A stretch of 64,000 nt of DNA from Candidatus Undinarchaeales archaeon (GTDB lineage Archaea; SpSt-1190; JASMDC01). The translations under genes were made by a program, and so were the position numbers. Below are positions 17,768-26,643 of this stretch, in pieces. Location of the stretch: positions 25,216 through 89,215 of the forward strand of contig JASMDC010000013.1 of NCBI GenBank assembly GCA_030753015.1, in the 5' to 3' direction. Numbering within the stretch: the first letter of the stretch is position 1; each line of letters starts with the position of its first letter. The notes below the pieces were generated by a model. The model did no database searches. It had not been told where the DNA came from and saw nothing but the letters and a program-made list of their open reading frames with translations.

Positions 17768-17846
17768 ACCTGACCTCGTGCCGGAGGAAGCCAAATCTTT
17801 TAAGGTTAGTGGTCGGCCTCCGGGCCTCCGTTGTAGCGCTTGTGGA

Positions 17847-18518
17847 CTACTTCATCCGCATGAGCCGGGCAGTGCGTCTGCGCCACTCCTTGTCGACTTC
17901 TCTGAGCTCCTGCTGGCACTTTTTCACGAGCTCTTCAATGCGCCTTCGCTTGACGTACTTCATGTAGTAGGGCAGTATGTGCTTGAGCACGGGATTGCGC
18001 TGCCAGATGAGCTCGAAGTCCATGTCCACGTACCAGGTGGTCCAGATGGCATAGGGGCCCGTGGGGGGCTCGCCATCGAGCCAGCCAACTCCCGGCGGGA
18101 AGGGCCGGTCCGGGATCCACAGGGTAAGGTACGGGATGCGGATCTGGGAGAACATATAGTCCTCCTCGCGCAGCATGATTCCGCCGTGGAGGATGATGTC
18201 GCGCACCCGTCGTGTGGCGAGGAAGAAGAAGTTCTCCATGATGCGGAACCCGCGCTCCTTCATGAGCTGGATGAAGGTATCCTCCACTTCGGGAAAGAGC
18301 TTGCCCACGTAGGTGAGCTCGAAGTTCTTTACCGCCACCTTGGACCAGCGGCCCGTGCGTCCACCTGTGCCGAAGGCGTCCACCCACGCCGGGTTCTGGC
18401 GCGAGCTGTAGATACCACCCCCGACAAACTCGGAGTCCTCCTCCTGCAGCAGCCCCATGAGGGTGGCGCCACGGGGGACCATCACGTCCGGCATGCCCAC
18501 GGGAAGGTTAATCGCCAT
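17847..18518 (-). CDS. Uncharacterised protein, partner of the 643-residue protein
   Basis: A 223-residue protein that I do not recognise. It has a Gly/Pro-rich N-terminus (MAINLPVGMPDVMVPRG), a central aromatic-rich region, and a C-terminal strongly basic helix (KRRRIEELVKKCQQELREVDKEWRRR). It lacks a signal peptide and transmembrane helix. The ATG is one base after the TGA of the upstream gene and is preceded by GGGGAGG, so the two are co-translated and probably work together. High Trp/Tyr/Phe content and the absence of known motifs make a structural role possible, but this is only a guess. Confidence 0.6.
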   Translation of the reverse strand: MAINLPVGMPDVMVPRGATLMGLLQEEDSEFVGGGIYSSRQNPAWVDAFGTGGRTGRWSKVAVKNFELTYVGKLFPEVEDTFIQLMKERGFRIMENFFFLATRRVRDIILHGGIMLREEDYMFSQIRIPYLTLWIPDRPFPPGVGWLDGEPPTGPYAIWTTWYVDMDFELIWQRNPVLKHILPYYMKYVKRRRIEELVKKCQQELREVDKEWRRRTARLMRMK

Positions 18519-18519
18519 C

Positions 18520-20503
18520 TCAGTGCCTCCCCTGCTGTTGTGGTGGGTTCAGATCGAACTTGAAGGCCCCTCTCCAGGCCTCCTGCATGGCCGCGGTGAA
18601 GATGGGCTGCATCTCGAAGAGCAGCGCGTACATAGCCCTCCGGCGCCGGCTGGAGAAGAGCCCGCCGAACATACCGCGGAACCTTCCGTACCGGTCGATG
18701 GGGGGCGCGTCACCGCCGTATGAGAGGCCGAAACCCTTTGGATAGAGCCCGAAGGTCGCCAGGACATCGACGACCGAGTACCACGACTCGGCGATGCCCC
18801 GGCGGAGGGGTTCGAAGAGGCTCTCGACCCGTTCCACCTGCTTGATGACGATTCCGTCGTTGACGTGCGCGGGATCGAAGCGGAATAGCTCGTCCAACCA
18901 CCCGAACGTGATGAAGTTCACTATCCAGGGAAGCCCTTTACCGAACACCGCATCGAGGATGCCGCCCTCATGGGCGTGCCCGTGGTCTTCCGTCTCGCCG
19001 TACTCCTCGTCCTCGAGGTCCCCCTCGTCCTCCTCGAGCTCTCTTAGCCATTTGGGCTTCTTCTTCTTGTTGAATAGCTTGTTGCCATAATCGATGGTCT
19101 CCCAAGGCGAGAAGCCCGAGGCCTTGTTGAGCCAGTACATGAGGAACGCGTGGGACCGTGCCCGCTTTGCGGGGATGCGCTGGCAGAACACGGTGGGATC
19201 GCCACGCCACCAGACGTTGAATGACGCCCATGAGATCACGTTCGCGAGGCGCTCGACCTCCACGATGCCTATGTAGCTCCACGTCCTCACCCTGCCCCAG
19301 AGGAAGGGGGTCCCGGGTTCGGAGTACACGACCATGGCACGCTCGACGAGGATCTTCCACATTGGTTTCCAGAAGTGCCACATGGGCTGGCAGAAGAGGA
19401 AGTATGCAGTGTACCTTACACGAGGCACCCACTCGATCTGTTCTCTCACTACCCCTTCCATCTGGCCCTTCTCGCTGGTCCTCTGGAACTCGTTGAACGT
19501 GTCGATGCGGATCTTCTCAGCGGCCGCGATGTGCCGGGCCGCCCACATCTTGTAGGACCGTAGGTTGGCCAGCTGGAGCGACATGTTCTTGTGGATCTCC
19601 GTCTTGAGGCGGTGGAGCATCTGATAGTAGTTGATCTTCCAATGGAGGTACTCCTGTAGCTTTCGTTTGAGCACTGCCGCCACTGCGGGATTGATCTTCT
19701 TGTTCTTCACCAGATCGTCCACGCTCTTATAGTCCTGGACCCGGTAGAACCACATCATCACCCCCCGGAAGGTCTCCACAGGTTTCCCACCGGTCGCGCG
19801 TCCGGTCGCGAGGGCTGAGATGCTGGCGTTACCACCGTACTCGTCGATGAAGATACCCCGCACGAACTCCTCCTTCGGTCCCGTGAGGCATGCTGTTGAT
19901 ACTTCCTCAGACCACTCCTCCACGTTTCCGACGTCGACCTTTCGCCGGTCAGTGACCTCGTTGAAGGTGCGGAGGTTGTCCTCGAACACCCCGAGCCTCT
20001 CATCGATCTTCTGCTGGTCGGCCCGGAGGTTGTACACAGCGGTCTGGACGGACTGGATGGTAGAAAGGAGCTGCTGGGCGCTGCGGCGCTGGTAATCCTG
20101 GCGCGAGAGGAGTTCGCCGGCCGTACGTGACATGGGCGTGGCGTAGAACGCCTCGTCTAGGATGAAGCCGCCCCAGTAAGTACCCTCCGAGAAGAGCTGC
20201 TCGTGGCAGGCGTTGATCTGTTGGTAGGCGTACTCGATGGCCTTGAAGAGGTCCACATCGGTCCGCATGGCGATCTCAAGGATGATGAACCACGAGAATG
20301 AGGTCAGGCCGAGGTAGTTCATGAGGTCGTCCACGGACACGGGTTTGCGCTCCTTGAACAGGTCCACGAACTGCTTTTCGGCGGCCTTGAGGAGCAATAG
20401 CTCTCTCCAGGTCTCGTAGAGAATGATCATCACGATGATGAACAAGCCCACTACACCGATATACTTCGCACCGAAGAGTAGAAGTGCTGCGATATCAATG
20501 GCC
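18520..20503 (-). CDS. Uncharacterised N-terminally membrane-anchored protein, start unclear
   Basis: The protein has at least 643 residues from a GTG at 20451, but the frame stays open to 20512 and the extra codons encode IDIAALLLFGAKYIGVV, which completes a hydrophobic N-terminal region. A strong ribosome site GAGGGGTGA lies just before that region, six bases ahead of an ACG at 20503 (12 ahead of an ATT), so translation may begin at a non-AUG codon; I give 20503 as a tentative start. One or two membrane helices are followed by a large helical domain with many Trp/Tyr, an acidic stretch (LEEDEGDLEDEEYGE, then a His-rich HGHAHEGG) and a Pro/Gln tail. No known domain is seen. The promoter TACTTATACC sits about 25 nt before the ribosome site. 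Confidence 0.6.
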
Positions 20504-20562
20504 GTTGTAGGTCACCCCTCTGTAGTAACTAGTCGCGTCGTTGGTATAAGTACCACTCAACT

Positions 20563-20581
20563 TTTACACTATCAGTGTAAA
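20563..20581. promoter_or_regulatory. 8-3-8 palindromic operator between divergent genes
   Basis: TTTACACT-ATC-AGTGTAAA is a perfect inverted repeat with 8-bp arms. It lies between the minus-strand TATA (about 20545-20555) and the plus-strand TATATA box (about 20598), so one bound dimer could control both the 643-residue operon and the 511-residue gene. Confidence 0.65.
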
Positions 20582-20625
20582 GTGTATATGAATGCTTATA
20601 TATCTATTACGCCATTTGTATACAC

Positions 20626-22161
20626 ATGGCGCGTCTAGACCCCCGGATCCTGCACCAATTACGCATAACGGGATCTATCTTCGTGAACAATGTGGAGAAC
20701 AGGAACGAAGCCCGACTGCTCGTGATCAGGCATGTCCATGAGCATCCGGGGATAACCGTTGACGACCTGTACACCGCCCTGAAGCGTGAGCTCCACCCCC
20801 TCTGGGTGCGCTCGCCCAAGGACCTGGAGACCCATGTGCTCCGACGACTGTCCCAGCACGTGATCGAGATCGTCGACGCCTCAGGGACGCGGAAGGAACG
20901 CGATCCAGAGATCGGAGAGGTGTTGCGTATCAGGGGGAACGACCACCTGAGCATCGAGCCCGAATTCACTGCAACCCTCCGGCCCGAGGAGCGCCCTGCC
21001 GATCCATCACGGGCCGCGACCTCCCTGCAGGCCTTGCAGGCAGCCACGCTCGAGGCAGAGGGGCGCCTCTCGTTCTGTGATGGGCTCTTGACCCTCCTCG
21101 AGCTCGACCTGTACCATTATAGCAAGTCGTTCCACATCCGGTACGAGGACATGCGACCGCTCTTGGATAAGCTACGATCGGCAGGTTCCCTGGCGGACCC
21201 CGACCTCGGCCTGGAAGGATTCAGCGAGATCATGCGCCCCGAATCGGAGGCGCGGTTCCTGAGAGCCTGCGCCGAGGGGGTCCATTACCTCAACCATACC
21301 CTCAAGGTCGAACGTCGATTGACCGTTGAGGAGCGGTCCCATGTCGAGGAGGAAGCGCGGGCCATCGCCGAGATGGCGGGCGAGGCCTTCACTGCCCTGA
21401 ACGCACACCTCGAGGATAATCTCCAGCTGCGGTTGCGCACGTTCTCTAGATGCGAGTGCGTGCTCGCGCTCTCAGCATATACCGCGACACTTGCTCATAT
21501 GGGCGAGGAGAAGGAGAGGATCGAGACGGCGAACCAGCTCCTCAGGCGCCTGGCCGACATGCTCGTCCTCGACGTGAAGGGGAAGACCTTTCACTACATA
21601 GATACTATCGAGCGGAAGGAGACGCTCGTGAACGACCGGGCACCGTACCTCATGGCACTCGCCACCATCGCGCTCTCGGCCTCCGTCCCCGCCTTCCATC
21701 GGGACGGTGATGAGGGACGGGTGTTCGAATGCGAGCGCACTGTCACCAAAGCACTCCATGAGCTCGCGGCCATCGGGACCGACGAACTCGAGGGGATGAG
21801 CGATGACGAGGCCGCTGCCGAGCGGTTCGGTTTCGGCTACGGGAAGGTAATGGTCCCCCATCCCGGTCTCGCGCTCGTCCTGGCCGCCGTAAGCGGTGCC
21901 ATGACGGACCCGCCCCCGGGGGCGGATAGGGAGAGCGATCCTGAGCTCATCGAGGCGTTGGAAGAGCTCCAGCTCGTAGGGTACCCCCTGCTCCTCGACC
22001 TACGAGGGGAGGACGGCATGTGGGAGGACAAGAACGGGGCGGCCGTGGTACCATTCACCGCGATGGCGATGCGTGCGCTCACTCTCCGTTCCGATCTCCT
22101 CGATGCCAGAGAGGTGGCCACTGCCATCAGCAGCTCGGTGGAGACTAACGAGGAGAACTAA
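20626..22161 (+). CDS. Large helical protein with N-terminal winged-helix-like region
   Basis: A 511-residue soluble protein of unknown family. Residues about 25-80 (EARLLVIRHVHEHPGITVDDLYTALKRELHP) look like a winged helix-turn-helix, suggesting DNA or protein binding; residues 130-500 are almost wholly helical, with repeats of paired amphipathic helices that recall TPR-like or HEAT-like solenoids. No catalytic motif is seen. A CTTATATATC box lies about 28 nt before the ATG, so the gene is leaderless. It is divergent from the 643-residue membrane protein and shares the palindromic operator, so it is a candidate regulator of that operon and of itself. It is convergent with the metallophosphoesterase pair, five bases apart. 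Confidence 0.6.
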   Translation: MARLDPRILHQLRITGSIFVNNVENRNEARLLVIRHVHEHPGITVDDLYTALKRELHPLWVRSPKDLETHVLRRLSQHVIEIVDASGTRKERDPEIGEVLRIRGNDHLSIEPEFTATLRPEERPADPSRAATSLQALQAATLEAEGRLSFCDGLLTLLELDLYHYSKSFHIRYEDMRPLLDKLRSAGSLADPDLGLEGFSEIMRPESEARFLRACAEGVHYLNHTLKVERRLTVEERSHVEEEARAIAEMAGEAFTALNAHLEDNLQLRLRTFSRCECVLALSAYTATLAHMGEEKERIETANQLLRRLADMLVLDVKGKTFHYIDTIERKETLVNDRAPYLMALATIALSASVPAFHRDGDEGRVFECERTVTKALHELAAIGTDELEGMSDDEAAAERFGFGYGKVMVPHPGLALVLAAVSGAMTDPPPGADRESDPELIEALEELQLVGYPLLLDLRGEDGMWEDKNGAAVVPFTAMAMRALTLRSDLLDAREVATAISSSVETNEEN

Positions 22162-22166
22162 AGGAC

Positions 22167-23273
22167 CTATACCTCGAACCTGTTCGCATCGATCTCCTGC
22201 CCGAGCTCGAGCAGGGCACCACCACAACCGATGGCGTCCCACCGAGGCCCGGCGACATACTCCCGTGCGAACGGATCACGGTAGGTCCGCAGGTTCATGA
22301 TCGGATTCTCCATCATCCGCAACTGCCCGGGATTGACCACGGGAGTGCCCTCGAGATAGGTCACACCGACGCACGAGTGGACGTGTCCGCAGCCGACCAC
22401 GGCCGTCGCCGAACGCTGCGCGAACTTGGCCACCATCTTCGAGCCCACGAAGAACACCTTGAACTTTTCCTCGTCCTCGGTATCACTGAGGATACCGATA
22501 TCGGCACCGGAGTGGTAAGGCGGGATATGCGAGAGCAGGATTATACGCCGCCCTTCCGCTTTACGGTAGGCACGAAGAAGAAGTCGGCCGTACTCCTCCT
22601 CGGAATACTCCAGGCGAGGGGCGTTCTGGGTCAGGACCTGCGTGTGGAATGTATTGAGGTAGTAGGATTCCCAGGGGATGAGCGAAGTGGGGAGCCCCGC
22701 GGGTACCAGTTCCACTACACGCCCGAGCCCAACGACTGCCAGGTCGTTGCTGAGGGGGACGGCCCGTCCATGAGCATGGACGATGTTCGGATGGTCCTCG
22801 CCCACCTCCTCGACCATACGCTCGGCATTGAAGTAGTCCTGCTCACCCAGCACGATGACCACTGGCTGCTTCCTGATGGTCGTGAGGACGTCAAGAACGT
22901 CCCGGAGGCTCCGGCGTGTGAAATCCTTGAAGTCCGGGTCGTTCCGCCCACGCTCGATGAGTCCCTCGACCCATATGACGCGTTCCGTTTCCACAGGACG
23001 CTCCCCCTTCACGTCCTTCACGTACTCCTCGAACCGCAGGTGTTCGTCCTGCGTCACCTTAAAGGGGAAGTAACCTCGCTCCCTGAGCGTGTCGCGCTCC
23101 TTCTCAGTGGCGTCCGGGGCCACGGGCCAGACGGCACGGGAGCCGACGTCCCCGGCCACAAGGAAGGCGTCCGCCTTGCGCGATAGATGGAACCGCACGG
23201 CTCTGCGCGTGTTCTCCACGTCACCATGGATGTCGGCGACAAGCACCGCCCGGTATCTATGCGTCTTCGACAT
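22167..23273 (-). CDS. Calcineurin-like metallophosphoesterase (second of a pair)
   Basis: A 368-residue protein with four of the five metallophosphoesterase motifs: D14IHGD, GDVG near residue 42, SHIPPYHS, and GHVHSC. The motif normally written GNH(D/E) is GEQD here, so the metal-binding Asn and the catalytic His are replaced. Family members hydrolyse phosphodi- or monoesters with two metals. The unusual third motif suggests altered chemistry or a binding role. It overlaps the upstream paralogue by 17 bases and so belongs to the same operon. The last residues (GGALLELGQEIDANRFEV) extend beyond the usual YfcE-type fold. Substrate unknown. Confidence 0.75.
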   Translation of the reverse strand: MSKTHRYRAVLVADIHGDVENTRRAVRFHLSRKADAFLVAGDVGSRAVWPVAPDATEKERDTLRERGYFPFKVTQDEHLRFEEYVKDVKGERPVETERVIWVEGLIERGRNDPDFKDFTRRSLRDVLDVLTTIRKQPVVIVLGEQDYFNAERMVEEVGEDHPNIVHAHGRAVPLSNDLAVVGLGRVVELVPAGLPTSLIPWESYYLNTFHTQVLTQNAPRLEYSEEEYGRLLLRAYRKAEGRRIILLSHIPPYHSGADIGILSDTEDEEKFKVFFVGSKMVAKFAQRSATAVVGCGHVHSCVGVTYLEGTPVVNPGQLRMMENPIMNLRTYRDPFAREYVAGPRWDAIGCGGALLELGQEIDANRFEV

Positions 23274-24366
23274 GCTCGGTCACGATGATGGGGGAAGCGC
23301 GGACATCCCGCCCCTCTACCTCTGCGATTGCGGCCATTCCACCCATGGGTTCCCAGATGGCTACGGGGACGTATGACGTAGCAATCTCGTCCACCACGTT
23401 GCGTACGTTGTACAGAGGGCGCTCGAGGCCGGCGAGCTGCCCCGTGTTGACGACCAGCGTCTCACCGATGCGCGTGAGTCCCGTGCAGGCGCGGATGTGG
23501 CCGGTATTAACGAGGAGGGTTTCGTCACGCATGGCGTACGTACGCACGGCGGACGATCCCGTAGGATGCACCTGTCCCTCTTTTGAAACCACAAGATCGG
23601 CCCCCGATGCGAAGGGCGGCGTGTGGCTGAGGAGCAGGACTGGACGTCCTTTTGCCTTCTTGTAGCCCAGCCCGAGGAGCCGACCGGCCTCTCCCTCCGC
23701 GATCTCGTTATGCCCCACGGATTTGTGGACCTTTGGCCTTGAGCGCTCGTGTCCGGCGAAGAACGAAGCGGGGCTCTTGGTGAAGAGGGTCTCCACCACC
23801 TCGGAGCTGTCGGTGGCCACGACCCGGCCGAGGCCAACGACGGCAAGGTCGCCGAGGTCAGCACAATCCCCATGGATGAGCTTGAAAAGGGGCGTTCGCT
23901 CCCCAGTGGCCTCCATCAGGTCAGAGGCGCAATCGATGTCCCCGGAGCCGGGCACTATCAGGCAGGGGAGGTCGTTGTCGGCACAGAAGGTCTCGATCGT
24001 CTCGAGCACGGTGCTGAGCGATCGCTTACCGAAGTCTGATCCTTCGAGTTTGGTAGCACCCTCCTTGAACAAGCGGTCAAGGGAGTCCATGTCCTCTGCA
24101 GTGGCCTTCATGTCAAGGAAATCGTTGAACCGTCGAGCGAAACCGTCGAAGGTGGCGGCGTCCACAGAAAACGGCATGACCCCTCGTTGCTCGAGGAAAG
24201 CGCGGTCGCGATCGTCAGCTTCTGGATGGACGGGCCATGCTCGGTCGCCACCGAGGTCGCCGCTGACAAGCAGGCCGTCCACTCCAGTCTTCCTGCCCTC
24301 CTCGAGGACGTGTGAAAGGAAGAGACTGTCCCCGTGGACATTCGAGAGAAAAAGCAGCCGCGTCAT
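23257..24366 (-). CDS. Calcineurin-like metallophosphoesterase (first of a pair)
   Basis: A 369-residue paralogue of the following gene. Motif 1 is NVHGD (Asn in place of the metal ligand Asp), motif 2 GDLGGD, the GNHD position reads GSGD, then SHTPPFAS and GHIRAC instead of GHVH. More of the active-site ligands are lost here than in the partner, so this copy may be catalytically inactive and could serve as a regulatory subunit of a heterodimer. I start at the ATG at 24366 because the TTTTTATAG box at about 24397 places the transcript start within a few bases of it; a GTG/ATG start at 24387 would lie upstream of the transcript. Confidence 0.7.
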   Translation of the reverse strand: MTRLLFLSNVHGDSLFLSHVLEEGRKTGVDGLLVSGDLGGDRAWPVHPEADDRDRAFLEQRGVMPFSVDAATFDGFARRFNDFLDMKATAEDMDSLDRLFKEGATKLEGSDFGKRSLSTVLETIETFCADNDLPCLIVPGSGDIDCASDLMEATGERTPLFKLIHGDCADLGDLAVVGLGRVVATDSSEVVETLFTKSPASFFAGHERSRPKVHKSVGHNEIAEGEAGRLLGLGYKKAKGRPVLLLSHTPPFASGADLVVSKEGQVHPTGSSAVRTYAMRDETLLVNTGHIRACTGLTRIGETLVVNTGQLAGLERPLYNVRNVVDEIATSYVPVAIWEPMGGMAAIAEVEGRDVRASPIIVTEHVEDA

Positions 24367-24431
24367 AGTGTTCAGTACCGTTATCATAGGAAAACTATAA
24401 AAACTTCCAACGGTGCTCCTTTCGTAAGGAA

Positions 24432-24653
24432 ATGGGACACGAAGAATTCATGTATATGAACTACCTCTTTGGCCTCGGACTTTTGGCCATCTTCATCTCG
24501 GTAGTCGTGAATTACTTCTCCACACCTATTTCGCTGCTCGTGGCCGCAATCCTTATACTCCTCATCTTCAAGGAGGTCATTACGCCGGAGTTCCCCGAGA
24601 TCGACAAGTGGGATGCCGAGTCCGATCTCTACGAGGACTACCACAACTACTGA
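24432..24653 (+). CDS. Small membrane protein, two helices
   Basis: A 73-residue protein with two adjacent hydrophobic helices (LFGLGLLAIFISVVVNYF and ISLLVAAILILLIFKEVI) joined by a short turn, then an acidic and tyrosine-rich cytosolic or external tail (DLYEDYHNY). No family recognised. It is divergent from the metallophosphoesterases and first of two closely spaced genes. Confidence 0.65.
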   Translation: MGHEEFMYMNYLFGLGLLAIFISVVVNYFSTPISLLVAAILILLIFKEVITPEFPEIDKWDAESDLYEDYHNY

Positions 24654-24663
24654 GGTCTTCGCC

Positions 24664-25131
24664 GTGAACGACGACGATCCGCTTACAAGCTTACTAAGCC
24701 CGCTCTTCGAAGAGCCTGCTGAGCGAGAGGAACCAGTGATCGGCCCCATTCGCGATGACTTCGGGCCGGTCCTGCCTTCCGTCATGGATGAGCCGACGTC
24801 CGCTCCCACGGACACGTGGATGTGGCCCATGCAGGACCCTCACCCCGAGGATATCGACCGTGAAGCGGACCTTCGCTCTCGTCTGGAGTTCATCCGCAAG
24901 GAGCTCCCCCCCGCCCAACGTCGGGAATGGATGCTGCGCCTGCTCAACCAGTTCTCCGACCTCTCCGAGGACAACGCCCTGTTCGGTGAGCTTAACAACT
25001 ACATGCGCCTCACTCAGGAGGAGGAGCATGCCGCCGGCGAGTTCTGGGAACGTACACCGCAGGCCTGGGACCATCCCCACGGTGGTGACTACGAGGACAA
25101 CAACACTCGTGACACATACAGGCTAGTGTGA
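24664..25131 (+). CDS. Acidic soluble protein, unknown function
   Basis: A 155-residue protein starting at the GTG at 24664, ten bases after the preceding stop and preceded by a GAGGT ribosome site at proper distance; an upstream in-frame GTG would overlap the preceding gene. The N-terminal half is Pro/Asp/Glu rich and probably disordered, the C-terminal half (residues 75-130) forms amphipathic helices around RKELPPAQRREWMLRLLNQFSDL. It ends in a DTYRLV tail. The tight spacing suggests it works with the small membrane protein before it. Confidence 0.6.
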   Translation: MNDDDPLTSLLSPLFEEPAEREEPVIGPIRDDFGPVLPSVMDEPTSAPTDTWMWPMQDPHPEDIDREADLRSRLEFIRKELPPAQRREWMLRLLNQFSDLSEDNALFGELNNYMRLTQEEEHAAGEFWERTPQAWDHPHGGDYEDNNTRDTYRLV

Positions 25132-25165
25132 ACCTTTTTATCCAGTGAGGGGTCAATAGGAACCT

Positions 25166-25741
25166 ATGCGGCCTCAACTGGAGGATGCTGACAAGGGCAT
25201 GACAGGGCTCTTCGTCTATCCCGTTGTGCTACTGGCCGTGTTCTATCCTTTTCGGTTCACCCTTTCCATCGACGACATCGGCGTGGTCATCAATTCCACC
25301 CTCATGATAACTGCCATCCGCCTCGCTCCCCTTGGCCTCTACCTCTTCTTCTGCGAGATGCGCGTGTTCTTCGCCTTCCGCGCCGCCATGGACGATGGCC
25401 AGCGCACTCTTTCGATCCTGTTCGGTGCATTCTTGCTCCTCTCATGGATCCCCGTCATGTACGGCGCCCAGAGCCAGATTACCCTCAAGGTCGTTGAACC
25501 TGTTGCAGGTGAGGAGCCTCTGATCCAGGCATTGTTCGAGACATTCGCCTCCATAGCCACGGTCATGGCCGAGGGCACTATCCCTGCTTTCGCTTTCCTG
25601 GGCTTCGCGGCCTTGGTCAACGCCTTTACATCGATGATCGACCGCGACTCGGATCCCTATTACCAGATGTACCAGCTTTCTGAGCAAGAACGCAAGAGGC
25701 GGGACCGTCACCATGACGCTCGCATGGAGATTCACCTTTGA
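25166..25741 (+). CDS. Polytopic membrane protein, about four helices
   Basis: A 191-residue integral membrane protein with hydrophobic segments near residues 14-30, 40-65, 80-100 and 125-150, and a basic C-terminal tail (ERKRRDRHHDARMEIHL). No recognisable transporter or enzyme motif. A CCTTTTTATCC box about 27 nt before the ATG makes it a separate leaderless gene. Confidence 0.65.
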   Translation: MRPQLEDADKGMTGLFVYPVVLLAVFYPFRFTLSIDDIGVVINSTLMITAIRLAPLGLYLFFCEMRVFFAFRAAMDDGQRTLSILFGAFLLLSWIPVMYGAQSQITLKVVEPVAGEEPLIQALFETFASIATVMAEGTIPAFAFLGFAALVNAFTSMIDRDSDPYYQMYQLSEQERKRRDRHHDARMEIHL

Positions 25742-25796
25742 AGGATCTGCCCCCGCTCGGGAAGAGTTTTTATTTCTAATCATCTAGTCACGGTCC

Positions 25797-25988
25797 ATGA
25801 CCATCATCGAGAGCCCCATGAAGGACTTCGTGGTGCACATCTGTGCCAACTGCAGCGAGAAGGACGAGTGTGCGAAGTCGGAGAAGGACATGCTTACATG
25901 CTCCGACATCCTCGCCGCGCGCTCCCTGAGCTTCATCTCCAACTACCTCGCTGCCCAGATGCAGTTCTGCGCCGAGCAGTACAAATAA
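25797..25988 (+). CDS. Small cysteine-rich protein, 63 residues
   Basis: The protein contains CANCSEKDEC near residues 16-25 and further cysteines at about 35 and 58, so it may bind zinc or an iron-sulfur cluster. A GTTTTTATTTC box lies about 27 nt before the ATG. It is 15 bases upstream of the methyltransferase and probably co-transcribed with it. Confidence 0.6.
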   Translation: MTIIESPMKDFVVHICANCSEKDECAKSEKDMLTCSDILAARSLSFISNYLAAQMQFCAEQYK

Positions 25989-26003
25989 ACAGATCGGTCC
26001 CCC

Positions 26004-26615
26004 ATGGGACGCTCCGCGGGTCCGCCGTCGCGTCCCGGTCGACGGCGGTCCTCCCGAGCCCTCCGTTTCTCGTTATTCCACACGTTCCTCAATCTCGGCT
26101 GGCGTCATCATCTCAAGCTCCGCCAGCTTGTCGACCTCGCTGGTTGTGATGTACTTGACCTCGGTGGGGGCGGGATCCCGCTCCAGGGGTTCTACGCTGG
26201 AGGTGCCAATCGTTACGTTGTCGGTGACATAGATGGTACGTCCCTCGGCCTCGGACGGTCCCTTTCACGGTTCTTGCGCATCCCTATCGAATACCGTCGT
26301 CTCGACGCCCGCTCCCTTCCCGATGAACGTTACGATGTCGTCGTGTCCACGAACCTCGATCTCCATCCACGGAAGTACTTCGAAGAGGTAGACCGCATCC
26401 TTTCCCCCGGAGGACGGTTCTACTGGAGCTACACCGAGTTCGAAGGCATCAGTCCATGGTATCTGGATGCCGAGGCACGGATGCGCAAGTTCGGATTCTC
26501 CACCCATGTAGTCTCATCCTCCTGGTACCCGTTCTCCACGATGCGTGCGGGTCGCCACGGGGGCCGTCACATGGTCGTCATCGGCCGCAAGGAAGAGAAT
26601 AAGAGAAACCTTTAA
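26004..26615 (+). CDS. SAM-dependent methyltransferase (class I)
   Basis: A 203-residue protein with the Rossmann methyltransferase motifs: VLDLGGGGIPLQGF (SAM-binding glycine loop, about 50-63), VGDIDG with the acidic residue at the end of strand 2, YRRLDARSL, and YDVVVSTNLDLHPRKYFEEVDRILSPGGRFYW (motifs IV and VI). The first ~35 residues are very basic (RPGRRRSSRALRF), which may help bind nucleic acid or membrane. Substrate not predictable. It follows the small cysteine-rich protein in one transcript. Confidence 0.8.
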   Translation: MGRSAGPPSRPGRRRSSRALRFSLFHTFLNLGWRHHLKLRQLVDLAGCDVLDLGGGGIPLQGFYAGGANRYVVGDIDGTSLGLGRSLSRFLRIPIEYRRLDARSLPDERYDVVVSTNLDLHPRKYFEEVDRILSPGGRFYWSYTEFEGISPWYLDAEARMRKFGFSTHVVSSSWYPFSTMRAGRHGGRHMVVIGRKEENKRNL

Positions 26616-26624
26616 ATAGTTGTT

Positions 26625-26640
26625 ACTACTAATAAGTAGT
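26625..26640. promoter_or_regulatory. Inverted repeat over the start of the kinase-like gene
   Basis: ACTACT-AATA-AGTAGT lies between the TTTAAATAG box (26611-26619) and the ATG at 26644, where a repressor would block transcription. Confidence 0.5.
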
Positions 26641-26643
26641 GGC

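Noticed and set aside
17450..17773. A 107-residue plus-strand protein
   Set aside because: Its last third is the reverse of the tRNA-Gly gene (the familiar SGFEPELSAWQAD-type shadow), and it overlaps the end of the headless fragment.
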